Source: an uncultured Blautia sp. (GTDB taxonomy: Bacteria; Bacillota; Clostridia; Lachnospirales; Lachnospiraceae). From it: a stretch of DNA of 29,134 bases. Under the pieces are notes generated by a model. That model was not told where the DNA came from, did no database searches, and worked only from the letters and a program-made list of their open reading frames with translations. Both the position numbers and the translations under genes were made by a program. The stretch is from positions 1-29,134 of the forward strand of contig CAMBYR010000004.1 of NCBI GenBank assembly GCA_945872375.1, in the 5' to 3' direction. Below, one piece after another: positions 1 through 7,133 of this stretch; within the stretch, counting starts at the first letter, position 1, and the number at the start of each line of letters is the position of its first letter.

Positions 1-157
1 TTATAACATATTTCATGTCTATTTGTCAATATCGCATCAGTCAGATCAGCACTGATAGGTACATTTTAGGTTACTGTTCACTCCGTTCTCAGTAACTCTG
101 CTCCACCTCTTCGTTTCTCTTCAATGATGCCATCATACGCCCTATAAACATAGTATG

Positions 158-931
158 TCAATAGGGTTTTTCAAGGAAATGAGCAAACGGAATACTTCCG
201 CCAAACAGATCCAGCGCACTTCCAATCGTCACATCCAGCCGGCCTTTTCCTGCCTTCCGTAAGATTTCCAGATCTTCCATGGAGCCAACACCCCCGGCAT
301 AGGTTACCGGGCGCTTCTCATAGCCGGAAAGCAGCTCAGCAAGCTCCGTCTCAATGCCTCTGGCCCTTCCTTCCACATCCACAGCATGTACCAGAAACTC
401 GTCACAGTGGTCTCCCAGCATATTCAAAAGCTCCAGAGTTACCGGAACCTCCGTAAACTTCTGCCAGCGGTCTGTCACAACGTAATAGGAATCGCCCTTT
501 TTCCGGCAGCTGAGATCCAGCACGAGACGTTCCCGTCCTGCTGCACGTTCCATTTTTTCCAGATTTTCCCAGGAAATCTTTCCGTCTTTGAATACATAAG
601 AGGTAACAATGACATGGCTTGCTCCCGCTTTCAGATATTCCTCCGTATTTTCCGGGCAGACACCGCCTCCGATCTGCAGTCCTCCCGGATAAGTTCCAAG
701 CGCCAGAAGCGCCTGCTGCCGGGTCGCTTCATAATAAGGAGAATTGCTGCCATTAAGCAGAATCACATGGCCTCCGCAAAGCCCGGCATCCCGGTAAAGA
801 GCCGCATAAAACGCCGCATCCTGACCGGACACAAAATTCTCTGCAGCCTGATCTCCGCTGTCCCGAAGACTCCCTCCTACGATCTGTTTTACTTTTCCAT
901 TATGTATATCAATACATGGCCGAAATCTCAT
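158..931 (-). CDS. hisA: HisA, eukaryotic (HIS6) type ProFAR isomerase
   Basis: Phosphoribosylformimino-5-aminoimidazole carboxamide ribotide isomerase, the fourth step of histidine synthesis, a cytosolic TIM barrel. The 257-residue protein reads like yeast HIS6 rather than like usual bacterial HisA: N-terminal RPCIDIHNGKVKQIVGG, then VIVTSYVF, LVLDLSCRKK, EFLVHAVDVEG, VTYAGGVGSMEDL and IGSALDLFGG follow each other in the order of the fungal enzyme. The start at 931 is chosen because GGGAGGATACT sits just upstream of this ATG and the family homology begins at once; an ATG at 967 adds 12 unrelated residues. No other his gene is in the window, so it appears detached from a his operon. It lies downstream of a lipoprotein gene and a terminator-like hairpin. 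Identity is secure; the unusual subtype is a motif-level judgement. Confidence 0.93.
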   Translation of the reverse strand: MRFRPCIDIHNGKVKQIVGGSLRDSGDQAAENFVSGQDAAFYAALYRDAGLCGGHVILLNGSNSPYYEATRQQALLALGTYPGGLQIGGGVCPENTEEYLKAGASHVIVTSYVFKDGKISWENLEKMERAAGRERLVLDLSCRKKGDSYYVVTDRWQKFTEVPVTLELLNMLGDHCDEFLVHAVDVEGRARGIETELAELLSGYEKRPVTYAGGVGSMEDLEILRKAGKGRLDVTIGSALDLFGGSIPFAHFLEKPY

Positions 932-953
932 AGTATCCTCCCTATTGTAAAAG

Positions 954-990
954 AGTCCTGCAGCCAATGATTTCTCATTACCGCAAGACT
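954..990 (-). terminator. Hairpin between lipoprotein gene and hisA, likely terminator
   Basis: Read on the minus strand, a 16-bp stem with one bulged G and a GAAA loop (arms AGTCTTGCGGTAATGA and TCATTGGCTGCAGGACT) starts 10 bases after the lipoprotein stop codon and is followed by CTTTT. The stem contains several G-T pairs. It is probably a Rho-independent terminator, but only 22 bases separate it from the hisA ATG, so hisA would then need partial read-through or a promoter inside the hairpin or the upstream gene. On the plus strand it is followed by CCCATTTTTC, so it could also stop transcription in that direction. Confidence 0.55.
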
Positions 991-1000
991 CCCATTTTTC

Positions 1001-1453
1001 TTATCGTCCGTTGGCTGCGTTGCCTACGGCATCGCCCACATCCTTCACCGCATTTCCGATCCCGTTTCCGAGATCTTCCACACTGTCGCCAAGTTCACCG
1101 GAAACCGTACCGTCATTGGCCGTTCCGTTGTTCGTTCCATCGGTGATCCCGCCATCTGTGCCATTAACCGTACCATTATTATTTCCCGTACCGTCATTTG
1201 TCACGCTATTCTCTTCCACGGTTCCATTGCCGGTCATATTTCCGTCCGTTCCCGGATCCTCATTCGCTGTTCCGTTATCCGTGACGCCGGTGTTATTGTC
1301 GTTCCGGTTTCCGTCATTCCCCGCAGGATCGTTCCCGTTTGCGGTTCCGGACTCGTCTGCTGCATTGTTGCCATTATTATTTCCACAGGCAGTGAGCATG
1401 CACAGCGTCAGTACCAGCAGAGTTCCCATCAGAATTGCTTTCCATTTTTTCAT
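1001..1453 (-). CDS. Low-complexity Asn/Gly/Thr-rich lipoprotein, function unknown
   Basis: A 150-residue secreted lipoprotein. The N-terminus has a Lys-rich start, a hydrophobic stretch (about residues 6-21) and a lipobox LTAC with the acylated Cys at residue 23, so it should be anchored on the outer face of the cytoplasmic membrane. Residues 24-115 are almost only N, G, T, D, E and V with irregular repeats of NGT, NDG and GNDG, expected to be disordered. The last 35 residues change character (GELGDSVEDLGNGIGNAVKD), with a possible amphipathic helix. AAAGGAG lies upstream of the ATG. No enzyme or binding motif is visible. It may be a wall-spanning spacer or surface lipoprotein. The open frame on the opposite strand over the same bases is a by-product of the repetitive composition. 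Confidence 0.8.
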   Translation of the reverse strand: MKKWKAILMGTLLVLTLCMLTACGNNNGNNAADESGTANGNDPAGNDGNRNDNNTGVTDNGTANEDPGTDGNMTGNGTVEENSVTNDGTGNNNGTVNGTDGGITDGTNNGTANDGTVSGELGDSVEDLGNGIGNAVKDVGDAVGNAANGR

Positions 1454-1562
1454 CCTGTCAGTCTCCTTTTTCTTGGATTTTTGCTTGTACTTCTAATGTG
1501 CACAAAATCCAGAAATCCTATTCAGGAAGAAAATGGAAAAAAACAATTCACCGATGACATTC

Positions 1563-2321
1563 TCAGCCGTTGATCACATCACTCATATCATATCTTCCTG
1601 CCGGTTTTCCTGCCAGGAATTTCGCTGCTTCCACAGCACCCTTTCCAAATACTGCCTTGGAATGAGCTGTATGTTTGAATTCAATCACTTCATCAGGTCC
1701 GGCAAAGATCACCTCGTGTTCTCCCACGATAGTGCCTCCGCGAACAGCGGAAATACCAATCTCCCTGCTGTCGCGCTGCTCTCTTCTCTGGCTGCGGTCG
1801 TATACATAATGATAAGCACCGTCCATGGCATCATTCAGGCTGTCCGCCAGTGCCAGTGCCGTACCGCTCGGCGCATCCAGTTTCAGCTTATGATGACGCT
1901 CCACGATTTCCATGTCAAATCCAGCGGCTGCCAGAACCTTCGCTGCATCCTGGATCAGTTTCAGCAGGGTATTGATTCCCAGTGACATATTTGCAGATTT
2001 CAGAACGGCTACTTTTTTTGATGTTTCTTCCACTTTTGCAAGCTGCGCTTCACTTAATCCTGTGGTGCAGAGAACCACCGGAATCTGCCGTGCCGCACTG
2101 TAGTCCAGCAGAGCATCCACTGCTTTTGCAGAAGAAAAATCGATAATGGCATCTGCTTCCACCTGACATTCATTCATATCGGTGAACACCGGGTAGCTGT
2201 TTTTTCCGCTGTCTACAATATCAATTCCCGCTACGATCTCTGCATCCGGATCCTGCTCCACAAGACCGGAAATCACCTGTCCCATATGGCCGCTGCAGCC
2301 ATGCATAATAATTTTTACCAT
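1563..2321 (-). CDS. dapB: 4-hydroxy-tetrahydrodipicolinate reductase DapB
   Basis: Reduces the DapA product to tetrahydrodipicolinate with NAD(P)H, the second committed step towards meso-diaminopimelate and lysine. The 252-residue protein starts MVKIIMHGCSGHMGQ, the Rossmann dinucleotide-binding loop (GCSGHMG), and contains the family signature ERHHKLKLDAPSGTAL in the second half, with the catalytic His pair and the Lys. Length is normal. The start at 2321 is supported by AAGGAG upstream; the open frame extends 23 codons further to 2390, through a strong intercistronic hairpin, and that extension is not conserved-looking. dapA ends 127 bases upstream on the same strand, so the two are probably cotranscribed. 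Confidence 0.97.
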   Translation of the reverse strand: MVKIIMHGCSGHMGQVISGLVEQDPDAEIVAGIDIVDSGKNSYPVFTDMNECQVEADAIIDFSSAKAVDALLDYSAARQIPVVLCTTGLSEAQLAKVEETSKKVAVLKSANMSLGINTLLKLIQDAAKVLAAAGFDMEIVERHHKLKLDAPSGTALALADSLNDAMDGAYHYVYDRSQRREQRDSREIGISAVRGGTIVGEHEVIFAGPDEVIEFKHTAHSKAVFGKGAVEAAKFLAGKPAGRYDMSDVING

Positions 2322-2345
2322 AGTTTTTCTCCTTTTTATCACCAC

Positions 2346-2373
2346 AGGGGAATGCCGCCCGCGGTATTCCCCT
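2346..2373 (-). repeat. Perfect 12-bp hairpin between dapA and dapB
   Basis: AGGGGAATGCCG pairs with CGGTATTCCCCT across a 4-base loop (one G-T pair). It lies in the dapA-dapB gap, about 10 bases upstream of the dapB ribosome binding site. No T-run follows on either strand, so it is not a canonical terminator. It may stabilise the dapA mRNA 3' end, mark a processing site or modulate dapB translation; which of these cannot be told from sequence. Confidence 0.5.
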
Positions 2374-2448
2374 GATTTCCCTGATAACATACTGTATTCA
2401 AACGGGGATGCCTGACGATACAGACATCACCAACAACGGAAACAGCCC

Positions 2449-3342
2449 TTATGCAAGTTTGATTCCGAAATCCTTCATGGCCTTTGCAAGTGTTTCCCTG
2501 TTTGCCTCTTCCATCTCGCACAGCGGTCCGCGAAGAGGACCTACATTCATTCCCATCAGGTTCAGAGCGGTCTTTACCGGAATCGGATTAACCTCACAGA
2601 ACAGTGCATTGATCAGCGGAATTGCGTCAAGCTGAATCTTTGCTGCACCTGCCAGATCTCCTTCCAGGAACTTCATAACCATATCGTGAGTCTCCTTCGG
2701 TGCCACGTTGGAAAGAACAGAGATCACGCCAAGGCCGCCGAGAGACAGGATCGGAAGAACCTGATCATCATTTCCGGAATACAATTCCAGACATCCGTCT
2801 GCCATGGACATCATTTTTGCAATCTGGGAAAGATCTCCGCTGGCAGCTTTGATACCAACGATATTCTTTACATTTTTTGCCAGTGTTACTGCTGTAGCCG
2901 GCTGAATGTTGCAGCCTGTACGGCTTGGCACATTATACATAATAATCGGAGTTTCCGGTACGGACTCAGCAATCGCCGTATAGTGTCTGATCAGACCTTT
3001 CTGGGTCGCTTTATTATAATACGGGGTTACAATCAGAAGCGCATCTGCTCCATAGCTTGCAGCCTCTTTTGACATCATGATCGCGGTTTCCGTACAATTG
3101 GAACCTGTTCCTGCAATAACCGGAACACGTTTCGCTACTTTATCAACAGCAAATTTGATGGTCTTCAGATGTTCTCCGTGTGTCAGTGTGGATGATTCCC
3201 CGGTTGTTCCACAGATAATAATTGCATCTGTGCTGTTTGCAATCTGATACTCGATCAGTTCCTCAAGTTTGTCATAATTGACCTTTCCATCCTCATACAT
3301 AGGAGTTACGATTGCAACACCTGCGCCTTTAAAAATTGCCAT
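2449..3342 (-). CDS. dapA: 4-hydroxy-tetrahydrodipicolinate synthase DapA
   Basis: Condenses pyruvate with aspartate semialdehyde, the entry to the diaminopimelate/lysine branch, in the cytosol. The 297-residue TIM barrel has the expected marks: AIVTPMYEDG at the N-terminus, the GTTGES loop at residues 45-50, the catalytic Tyr136 in IIMYNVPSRTG and the Schiff-base Lys165 in VGIKAASGD. Length matches the family. AAAGGAGGAAGACAA precedes the ATG and overlaps the stop codon of the adenosyltransferase gene upstream, so translation of the two is probably coupled. dapB follows on the same strand. Confidence 0.98.
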   Translation of the reverse strand: MAIFKGAGVAIVTPMYEDGKVNYDKLEELIEYQIANSTDAIIICGTTGESSTLTHGEHLKTIKFAVDKVAKRVPVIAGTGSNCTETAIMMSKEAASYGADALLIVTPYYNKATQKGLIRHYTAIAESVPETPIIMYNVPSRTGCNIQPATAVTLAKNVKNIVGIKAASGDLSQIAKMMSMADGCLELYSGNDDQVLPILSLGGLGVISVLSNVAPKETHDMVMKFLEGDLAGAAKIQLDAIPLINALFCEVNPIPVKTALNLMGMNVGPLRGPLCEMEEANRETLAKAMKDFGIKLA

Positions 3343-3355
3343 TTGTCTTCCTCCT

Positions 3356-3892
3356 TTATTCTTCCGTAAAACTATTTACATTTTTATGACTGTCAGCGGC
3401 CTCTGATGCTTCTGTGGTAAGTGTGGTAATGCAGTCCACATCTCCCCGCAGCTTTTCAGGAAGCTCACGGCCTGTCAGGATAATGTGCATCGGATCTTTA
3501 CACAGCTTCAGAATATCCGAAATCGTCTGCGCATCGGCAATCCCGATTTCCGGCAGTCCCAGAATCTCGTCCAGTACCAGAACATCACATTCCTGCGTAG
3601 CCACAACCTTTCTCGCAAAGTTCAGACCATTGAGAATGTTCTGCTTTTCCTCTGCTTTATCCTCATCGTCAAGCTCATCATAACAGTTTTCATGCTTTTC
3701 AAATCGGAAAATCTTGATATCCAGGCCTTCCAGGTTCTGCAGAAAGTCCAGAGACTGGCGCTCGTTTCCTTTCAGAAACTGAATCACGATCACACTCTGT
3801 CCTTCCAGAGCAGCTTTCAGACTCTGACCAATGGCAAGGGTAGTCTGTCCTTTCCCTGTGCCGCAGTATACTTCTGTTATTCCTTTTTCCAT
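3356..3892 (-). CDS. Cob(I)alamin / cob(I)yrinate adenosyltransferase, CobA/CobO/BtuR family
   Basis: Transfers the adenosyl group of ATP to a reduced corrinoid to make adenosylcobalamin or its precursor. The 178-residue protein has the family's modified P-loop near the N-terminus (YCGTGKGQTT, residues 9-18), VIVIQFLKG after it, the acidic Walker B-like strand CDVLVLDEILG, and IILTGRELPEKL, which corresponds to the conserved TGR motif. The start at 3892 is preferred (AGAGGAA upstream and the family N-terminus); the frame is open to 3979. No cobalamin-synthesis genes are beside it; it heads a cluster with dapA and dapB, whose biochemical link is not obvious. CobA and CobO cannot be separated by sequence here. 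Confidence 0.88.
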   Translation of the reverse strand: MEKGITEVYCGTGKGQTTLAIGQSLKAALEGQSVIVIQFLKGNERQSLDFLQNLEGLDIKIFRFEKHENCYDELDDEDKAEEKQNILNGLNFARKVVATQECDVLVLDEILGLPEIGIADAQTISDILKLCKDPMHIILTGRELPEKLRGDVDCITTLTTEASEAADSHKNVNSFTEE

Positions 3893-3931
3893 CACAATTC
3901 CTCTTATTGTTTTGAAGTAATATAAAACATC

Positions 3932-3972
3932 ATATCTGTTCCCCCGGATCAAAAGAGATCCCGAACAGATAT
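3932..3972. repeat. Long interrupted inverted repeat upstream of the adenosyltransferase-dapA-dapB cluster
   Basis: Arms ATATCTGTTC and GAACAGATAT (10 bp, perfect) enclose a second pair GGATC/GATCC, with an internal loop and a 6-base A/G loop. It lies 40-80 bases upstream of the adenosyltransferase ATG, in the 266-base gap after the SSB-like gene. On the minus strand it is followed by GATGTTTTATATT, so it could be a weak terminator or attenuator in the leader; the symmetric outer arms could equally be an operator. The rest of the gap shows no open frame of note and no recognised riboswitch. Confidence 0.45.
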
Positions 3973-4158
3973 AGAACATTTTTATTTCCTGAATACGCTT
4001 ATATTACCTCAGATTTTGCGGAAATGCAAGTGCGTCGTTTATTTCCTGTCGAATTTAGGCATTTCGCCAATAAACACCACCTTTTTTCCCGGTGCTGTAT
4101 GTGCAAAAAATACGCGTCAGAACACCTCGCGGAATACTGCCTGTGAACGGTAACATTA

Positions 4159-4785
4159 CTATTCTATATATTCCAGCTTGCTTACAGATACCTCGTAGGC
4201 AATTCTTCGCTCTGTTTCGTTGTCTCCCACACGTTTCATATATTCTCTGCTCTGGATCCGGCCCCACAGAAGCACATGGCCGCCTACGCAGAATGCAGAG
4301 GCATAACGGGCATTTCGTCCCCAGCAAATACACGGTATGTAATCGGATTTGCCATAAGGTCTGTTTACTGCCAGCAGAAGATCCGCTATTTCCCGTCCCA
4401 GCGGCGTTTTCCGATATACCGGCGGTTTGCAGATATAGCCGTCCAGAAAGATCTGATTCATCGGAAGAGCTTCCTCCTCGTCTTCCACAAAATTCAGTTC
4501 TCTGGCAAATACGGAAAGCACCAGACGATTCCTTTTTTCCTCATGGCGGTTATAAGACCGGAACTGACCGTGTACCTCAATATACTCGCCCACATAATCC
4601 TGTGTCACATCCAGAAGCCGTTCAGAGATCATGACCGGTATGCGGTCCTCGGAATCGCTCAGGCGCTTTACGAGAAGCTCTGTCATATAGAATCCCTCGC
4701 CAAACACCTGATGACTGAATGTGAAGCCTGTATCGATTTTCCCCATGATCGATACCTGATTGTTTTCAATAATTTTGTCTGCCAT
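4159..4785 (-). CDS. SSB-like protein with two tandem OB folds
   Basis: A 208-residue protein that appears to hold two OB-fold domains: residues about 8-105, and about 108-208. The second has SSB/PriB-like features (PVYRKTPLGREIADLLLAVNR, then YIPCICWGRNARYASAF and GGHVLLWGRIQSREY). It probably binds single-stranded DNA, but it lacks the acidic C-terminal tip (DDDIPF-like) by which housekeeping SSB recruits partners and ends in SVSKLEYIE instead. It is therefore not the replicative SSB; a specialised role in repair, uptake or replication restart is possible. GGAAGGAG precedes the ATG. It is transcribed divergently from typA. Confidence 0.72.
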   Translation of the reverse strand: MADKIIENNQVSIMGKIDTGFTFSHQVFGEGFYMTELLVKRLSDSEDRIPVMISERLLDVTQDYVGEYIEVHGQFRSYNRHEEKRNRLVLSVFARELNFVEDEEEALPMNQIFLDGYICKPPVYRKTPLGREIADLLLAVNRPYGKSDYIPCICWGRNARYASAFCVGGHVLLWGRIQSREYMKRVGDNETERRIAYEVSVSKLEYIE

Positions 4786-5051
4786 AATACAGTTCTCCTT
4801 CCTCTTTGGGTATTTTGTCTATACTATGTTTATGTGGACATGCATGATTTTATGACTGAAAATAAAAAAATTTTTTTCAATACCTTGTAATCTCCCGAAA
4901 ATGTGGTAAACTTGATGTTCGGATAATACAAGATAAAAACACCTTAATATAGAAAGAATGCAGCTGTTCCATCCATCACAGCCGCAAAAGAACTCATTTA
5001 TCTGCCTCAACTGCCTGCAGATATGACTTACACAGAAAGGATAACGACTTT
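4786..5051. promoter_or_regulatory. Divergent intergenic region between the SSB-like gene and typA
   Basis: A 266-base AT-rich gap that must hold the promoters of two divergent genes. It contains a perfect A7T7 tract at 4864-4877, likely a fixed bend. Possible typA promoter elements (TTGTAA, 16 bases, TAAACT around 4884-4911) are poor matches, so I do not assign a promoter with confidence. No RNA gene or other open frame is convincing here. Confidence 0.35.
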
Positions 5052-6884
5052 ATGAAAACCAAACGCGAAGACGTACGTAATGTAGCCATTATTGCTCATG
5101 TTGACCATGGCAAAACCACTCTGGTGGACCAGCTTCTGAAGCAAAGCGGTGTATTCCGTGAAAATCAGGAGGTTCAGGAGCGTGTCATGGACTCCAACGA
5201 TATCGAACGTGAACGAGGTATTACCATTCTTTCCAAGAATACTGCCGTCCATTACAAAGGCGTGAAGATCAACATCATCGACACCCCCGGACATGCGGAT
5301 TTCGGCGGTGAAGTGGAACGTGTTCTGAAAATGGTAGACGGCGTTATCCTTCTGGTGGATGCCTTTGAAGGTGCCATGCCTCAGACAAAATTCGTTCTGA
5401 AAAAAGCACTGGAGCTGGATCTTCATGTGATCGTCTGCATCAACAAGATCGACCGTCCCGAAGCACGTCCCGACGAAGTCATCGACGAGGTTCTGGAACT
5501 TCTCATGGATCTGGAGGCTTCCGACGAACAGCTCGACTGCCCGTTCCTGTATGCTTCCGCAAAGGCAGGACATGCCGTACTGGATCTCCAGGATACTCCG
5601 GAAAATATGGCGCCTCTCTTTGATACCATCCTGAAATACATTCCTGCCCCGGAAGGCGATCCGGAAGCAGATACCCAGGTCCTCATCAGCACCATCGACT
5701 ACAATGAGTATGTGGGCCGTATCGGTGTGGGAAAAGTGGAAAACGGTAAAATTGCCGTCAACCAGGAGCTGATGCTGCTGAATCACCACGACATTGCCAA
5801 ACGCCAGAAGGTAAAGATCAGCAAGCTTTACGAATTCGACGGCCTGAATAAAACAGAAGTAAAAGAAGCATCTGTAGGCTCCATTGTTGCCATTTCCGGT
5901 ATTTCCGACATTCATATCGGAGACACCCTCTGCGGCGGCGAAAACCCGGAAGCCATTCCGTTCCAGAAGATTTCCGAGCCCACGATCTCCATGAATTTCC
6001 TGGTAAACGACAGCCCGCTGGCAGGCCAGGAAGGGAAGTACATCACCTCCCGTCATCTGCGTGACCGTCTCTACAGAGAGCTGAACACCGATGTCAGCCT
6101 CCGTGTGGAGGATACCGAGACCACGGAATGCTTCAAGGTTTCCGGACGTGGAGAACTGCATCTGTCCGTCCTGATCGAGAACATGCGCCGGGAAGGCTAC
6201 GAATTTGCCGTCAGCAAGCCAGAGGTTCTGTATCGCTATGATGACAGGCAGCGCAGGCTGGAGCCAATGGAGCTTGCCTATGTGGATGTTCCGGAAGAAT
6301 TTTCCGGCACCGTGATTCAGATGCTCAGTGAACGAAAAGGCGAACTGCAGGGAATGAGCACGGCAAGCGACGGATCCGTCCGTCTGGAATTCCACATTCC
6401 TTCCAGGGGTCTGATCGGATTCCGCGGAAATTTCCTGACGGCTACCAAAGGCACCGGTATCCTGAATACCATTTTTGACGGATATTCCCCATACAAGGGA
6501 GATTTCCAGTACCGCAAGCAGGGCTCCCTCATTGCCTTCGAGGCAGGCGAAACCGTCACCTATGGTCTGTTTTCCGCCCAGGAGCGCGGTACCCTGTTCG
6601 TAGGCCCCGGTGAAAAGGTATACAGCGGAATGGTAATCGGACAGAACGGAAAAGCAGAAGATATTGAACTGAACGTATGCAAAACCAAGCATCTGACCAA
6701 TACCAGATCCTCTTCCGCAGATGAAGCCCTGAAGCTGACGCCTCCGAAAATTTTAAGTCTGGAGCAGGCCATCGAATTCATCGATCAGGATGAGCTTTTG
6801 GAAGTAACTCCCAAAAGCCTTCGTATCCGCAAAAGAATACTGGATTCCAGAGACAGAAAGCGTGCTGCTTTCCGCAAACAGTGA
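5052..6884 (+). CDS. typA: Ribosome-associated GTPase TypA/BipA
   Basis: Translational GTPase of the EF-G/LepA superfamily that binds the ribosome and supports 50S assembly and growth under stress or cold. The 610-residue length is typical. GTPase motifs: G1 AHVDHGKTT (15-23), G2 RGITI, G3 DTPGHADFGGEVE, G4 NKID, G5 SAKAG. The C-terminal half has the BipA-specific stretch SRGLIGFRGNFLTATKGTG and NVCKTKHLTNTRSSSADEALKL. The start has AGAAAGGATAACGACTTT upstream. It is transcribed alone: divergent from the SSB-like gene and ended by a strong terminator 9 bases after the stop codon. Confidence 0.98.
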   Translation: MKTKREDVRNVAIIAHVDHGKTTLVDQLLKQSGVFRENQEVQERVMDSNDIERERGITILSKNTAVHYKGVKINIIDTPGHADFGGEVERVLKMVDGVILLVDAFEGAMPQTKFVLKKALELDLHVIVCINKIDRPEARPDEVIDEVLELLMDLEASDEQLDCPFLYASAKAGHAVLDLQDTPENMAPLFDTILKYIPAPEGDPEADTQVLISTIDYNEYVGRIGVGKVENGKIAVNQELMLLNHHDIAKRQKVKISKLYEFDGLNKTEVKEASVGSIVAISGISDIHIGDTLCGGENPEAIPFQKISEPTISMNFLVNDSPLAGQEGKYITSRHLRDRLYRELNTDVSLRVEDTETTECFKVSGRGELHLSVLIENMRREGYEFAVSKPEVLYRYDDRQRRLEPMELAYVDVPEEFSGTVIQMLSERKGELQGMSTASDGSVRLEFHIPSRGLIGFRGNFLTATKGTGILNTIFDGYSPYKGDFQYRKQGSLIAFEAGETVTYGLFSAQERGTLFVGPGEKVYSGMVIGQNGKAEDIELNVCKTKHLTNTRSSSADEALKLTPPKILSLEQAIEFIDQDELLEVTPKSLRIRKRILDSRDRKRAAFRKQ

Positions 6885-6892
6885 TCTTCTAT

Positions 6893-6923
6893 GCGTCGGG
6901 ATTTTTCCCGGCGCTCTTTTTTT
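6893..6923 (+). terminator. Rho-independent terminator of typA
   Basis: A 9-bp stem (GCGTCGGGA with TCCCGGCGC, one G-T pair) with a TTTT loop is followed by TCTTTTTTT, just downstream of the typA stop codon. Confidence 0.88.
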
Positions 6924-7006
6924 GATAAAATCCCTCCTTATGCAAAACAGAAAAAATATCATCATTCTCCCGTCTATTTTTTGTTATTTTTTTATCAATC
7001 TTTGGA

Positions 7007-7024
7007 TTGACAATCAATTAACAA
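7007..7024. promoter_or_regulatory. Rex-like operator overlapping the adhE -35 box
   Basis: TTGACAA-TCAA-TTAACAA: two 7-base half-sites with a 4-base spacer, matching the clostridial Rex consensus TTGTTAANNNNTTAACAA at 12 of 14 half-site positions. It covers the -35 hexamer and part of the spacer, so a bound repressor would block RNA polymerase. Rex is the NADH/NAD+ sensor known to control adhE in Firmicutes. Confidence 0.6.
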
Positions 7025-7035
7025 AGTTCTATAAT
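7007..7035 (+). promoter_or_regulatory. Consensus sigma-A promoter of adhE
   Basis: TTGACA at 7007-7012, a spacer of exactly 17 bases, and TATAAT at 7030-7035. All six bases of both hexamers match the consensus. The predicted transcription start is near 7042, giving an untranslated leader of about 90 bases. A promoter this strong without activation implies control by repression, in line with the Rex-like boxes that overlap and follow it. Confidence 0.88.
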
Positions 7036-7062
7036 GGCATCATCAGGTTTGATAAATAATTA

Positions 7063-7080
7063 ACGTTAATTGCTTAACAA
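7063..7080. promoter_or_regulatory. Second Rex-like operator in the adhE leader
   Basis: ACGTTAA-TTGC-TTAACAA matches the Rex consensus at 12 of 14 half-site positions, with a perfect right half. It is centred 56 bp downstream of the first box, just after the predicted transcription start. It overlaps an independent 14-bp palindrome (AATTAACGTTAATT, 7058-7071). Confidence 0.55.
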
Positions 7081-7133
7081 CCATTTCAGCAATACTTTCT
7101 TTACACAAACAAATCAAACAGGAGGATTTCAAA

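Noticed and set aside
1..157. Gene or RNA in the left edge
   Set aside because: Only short weak inverted repeats (for example GTTACTG/CAGTAAC) and no open frame with start signals; nothing to assign.
1011..1496. 161-codon plus-strand frame rich in Pro, Ser, Val and Phe
   Set aside because: It mirrors the low-complexity repeats of the lipoprotein gene; the lipoprotein has a lipobox and ribosome binding site, the mirror has neither.
3893..4158. Lysine or cobalamin riboswitch before the adenosyltransferase-dapA-dapB cluster
   Set aside because: The gap lacks the conserved boxes and multi-helix layout; only an isolated dyad is present.
5028..6692. 554-codon open frame on the minus strand
   Set aside because: It lies antisense to typA, whose GTPase motifs are unmistakable; the antisense product has no domain logic, is rich in His, Phe and Cys, and has no ribosome binding site.
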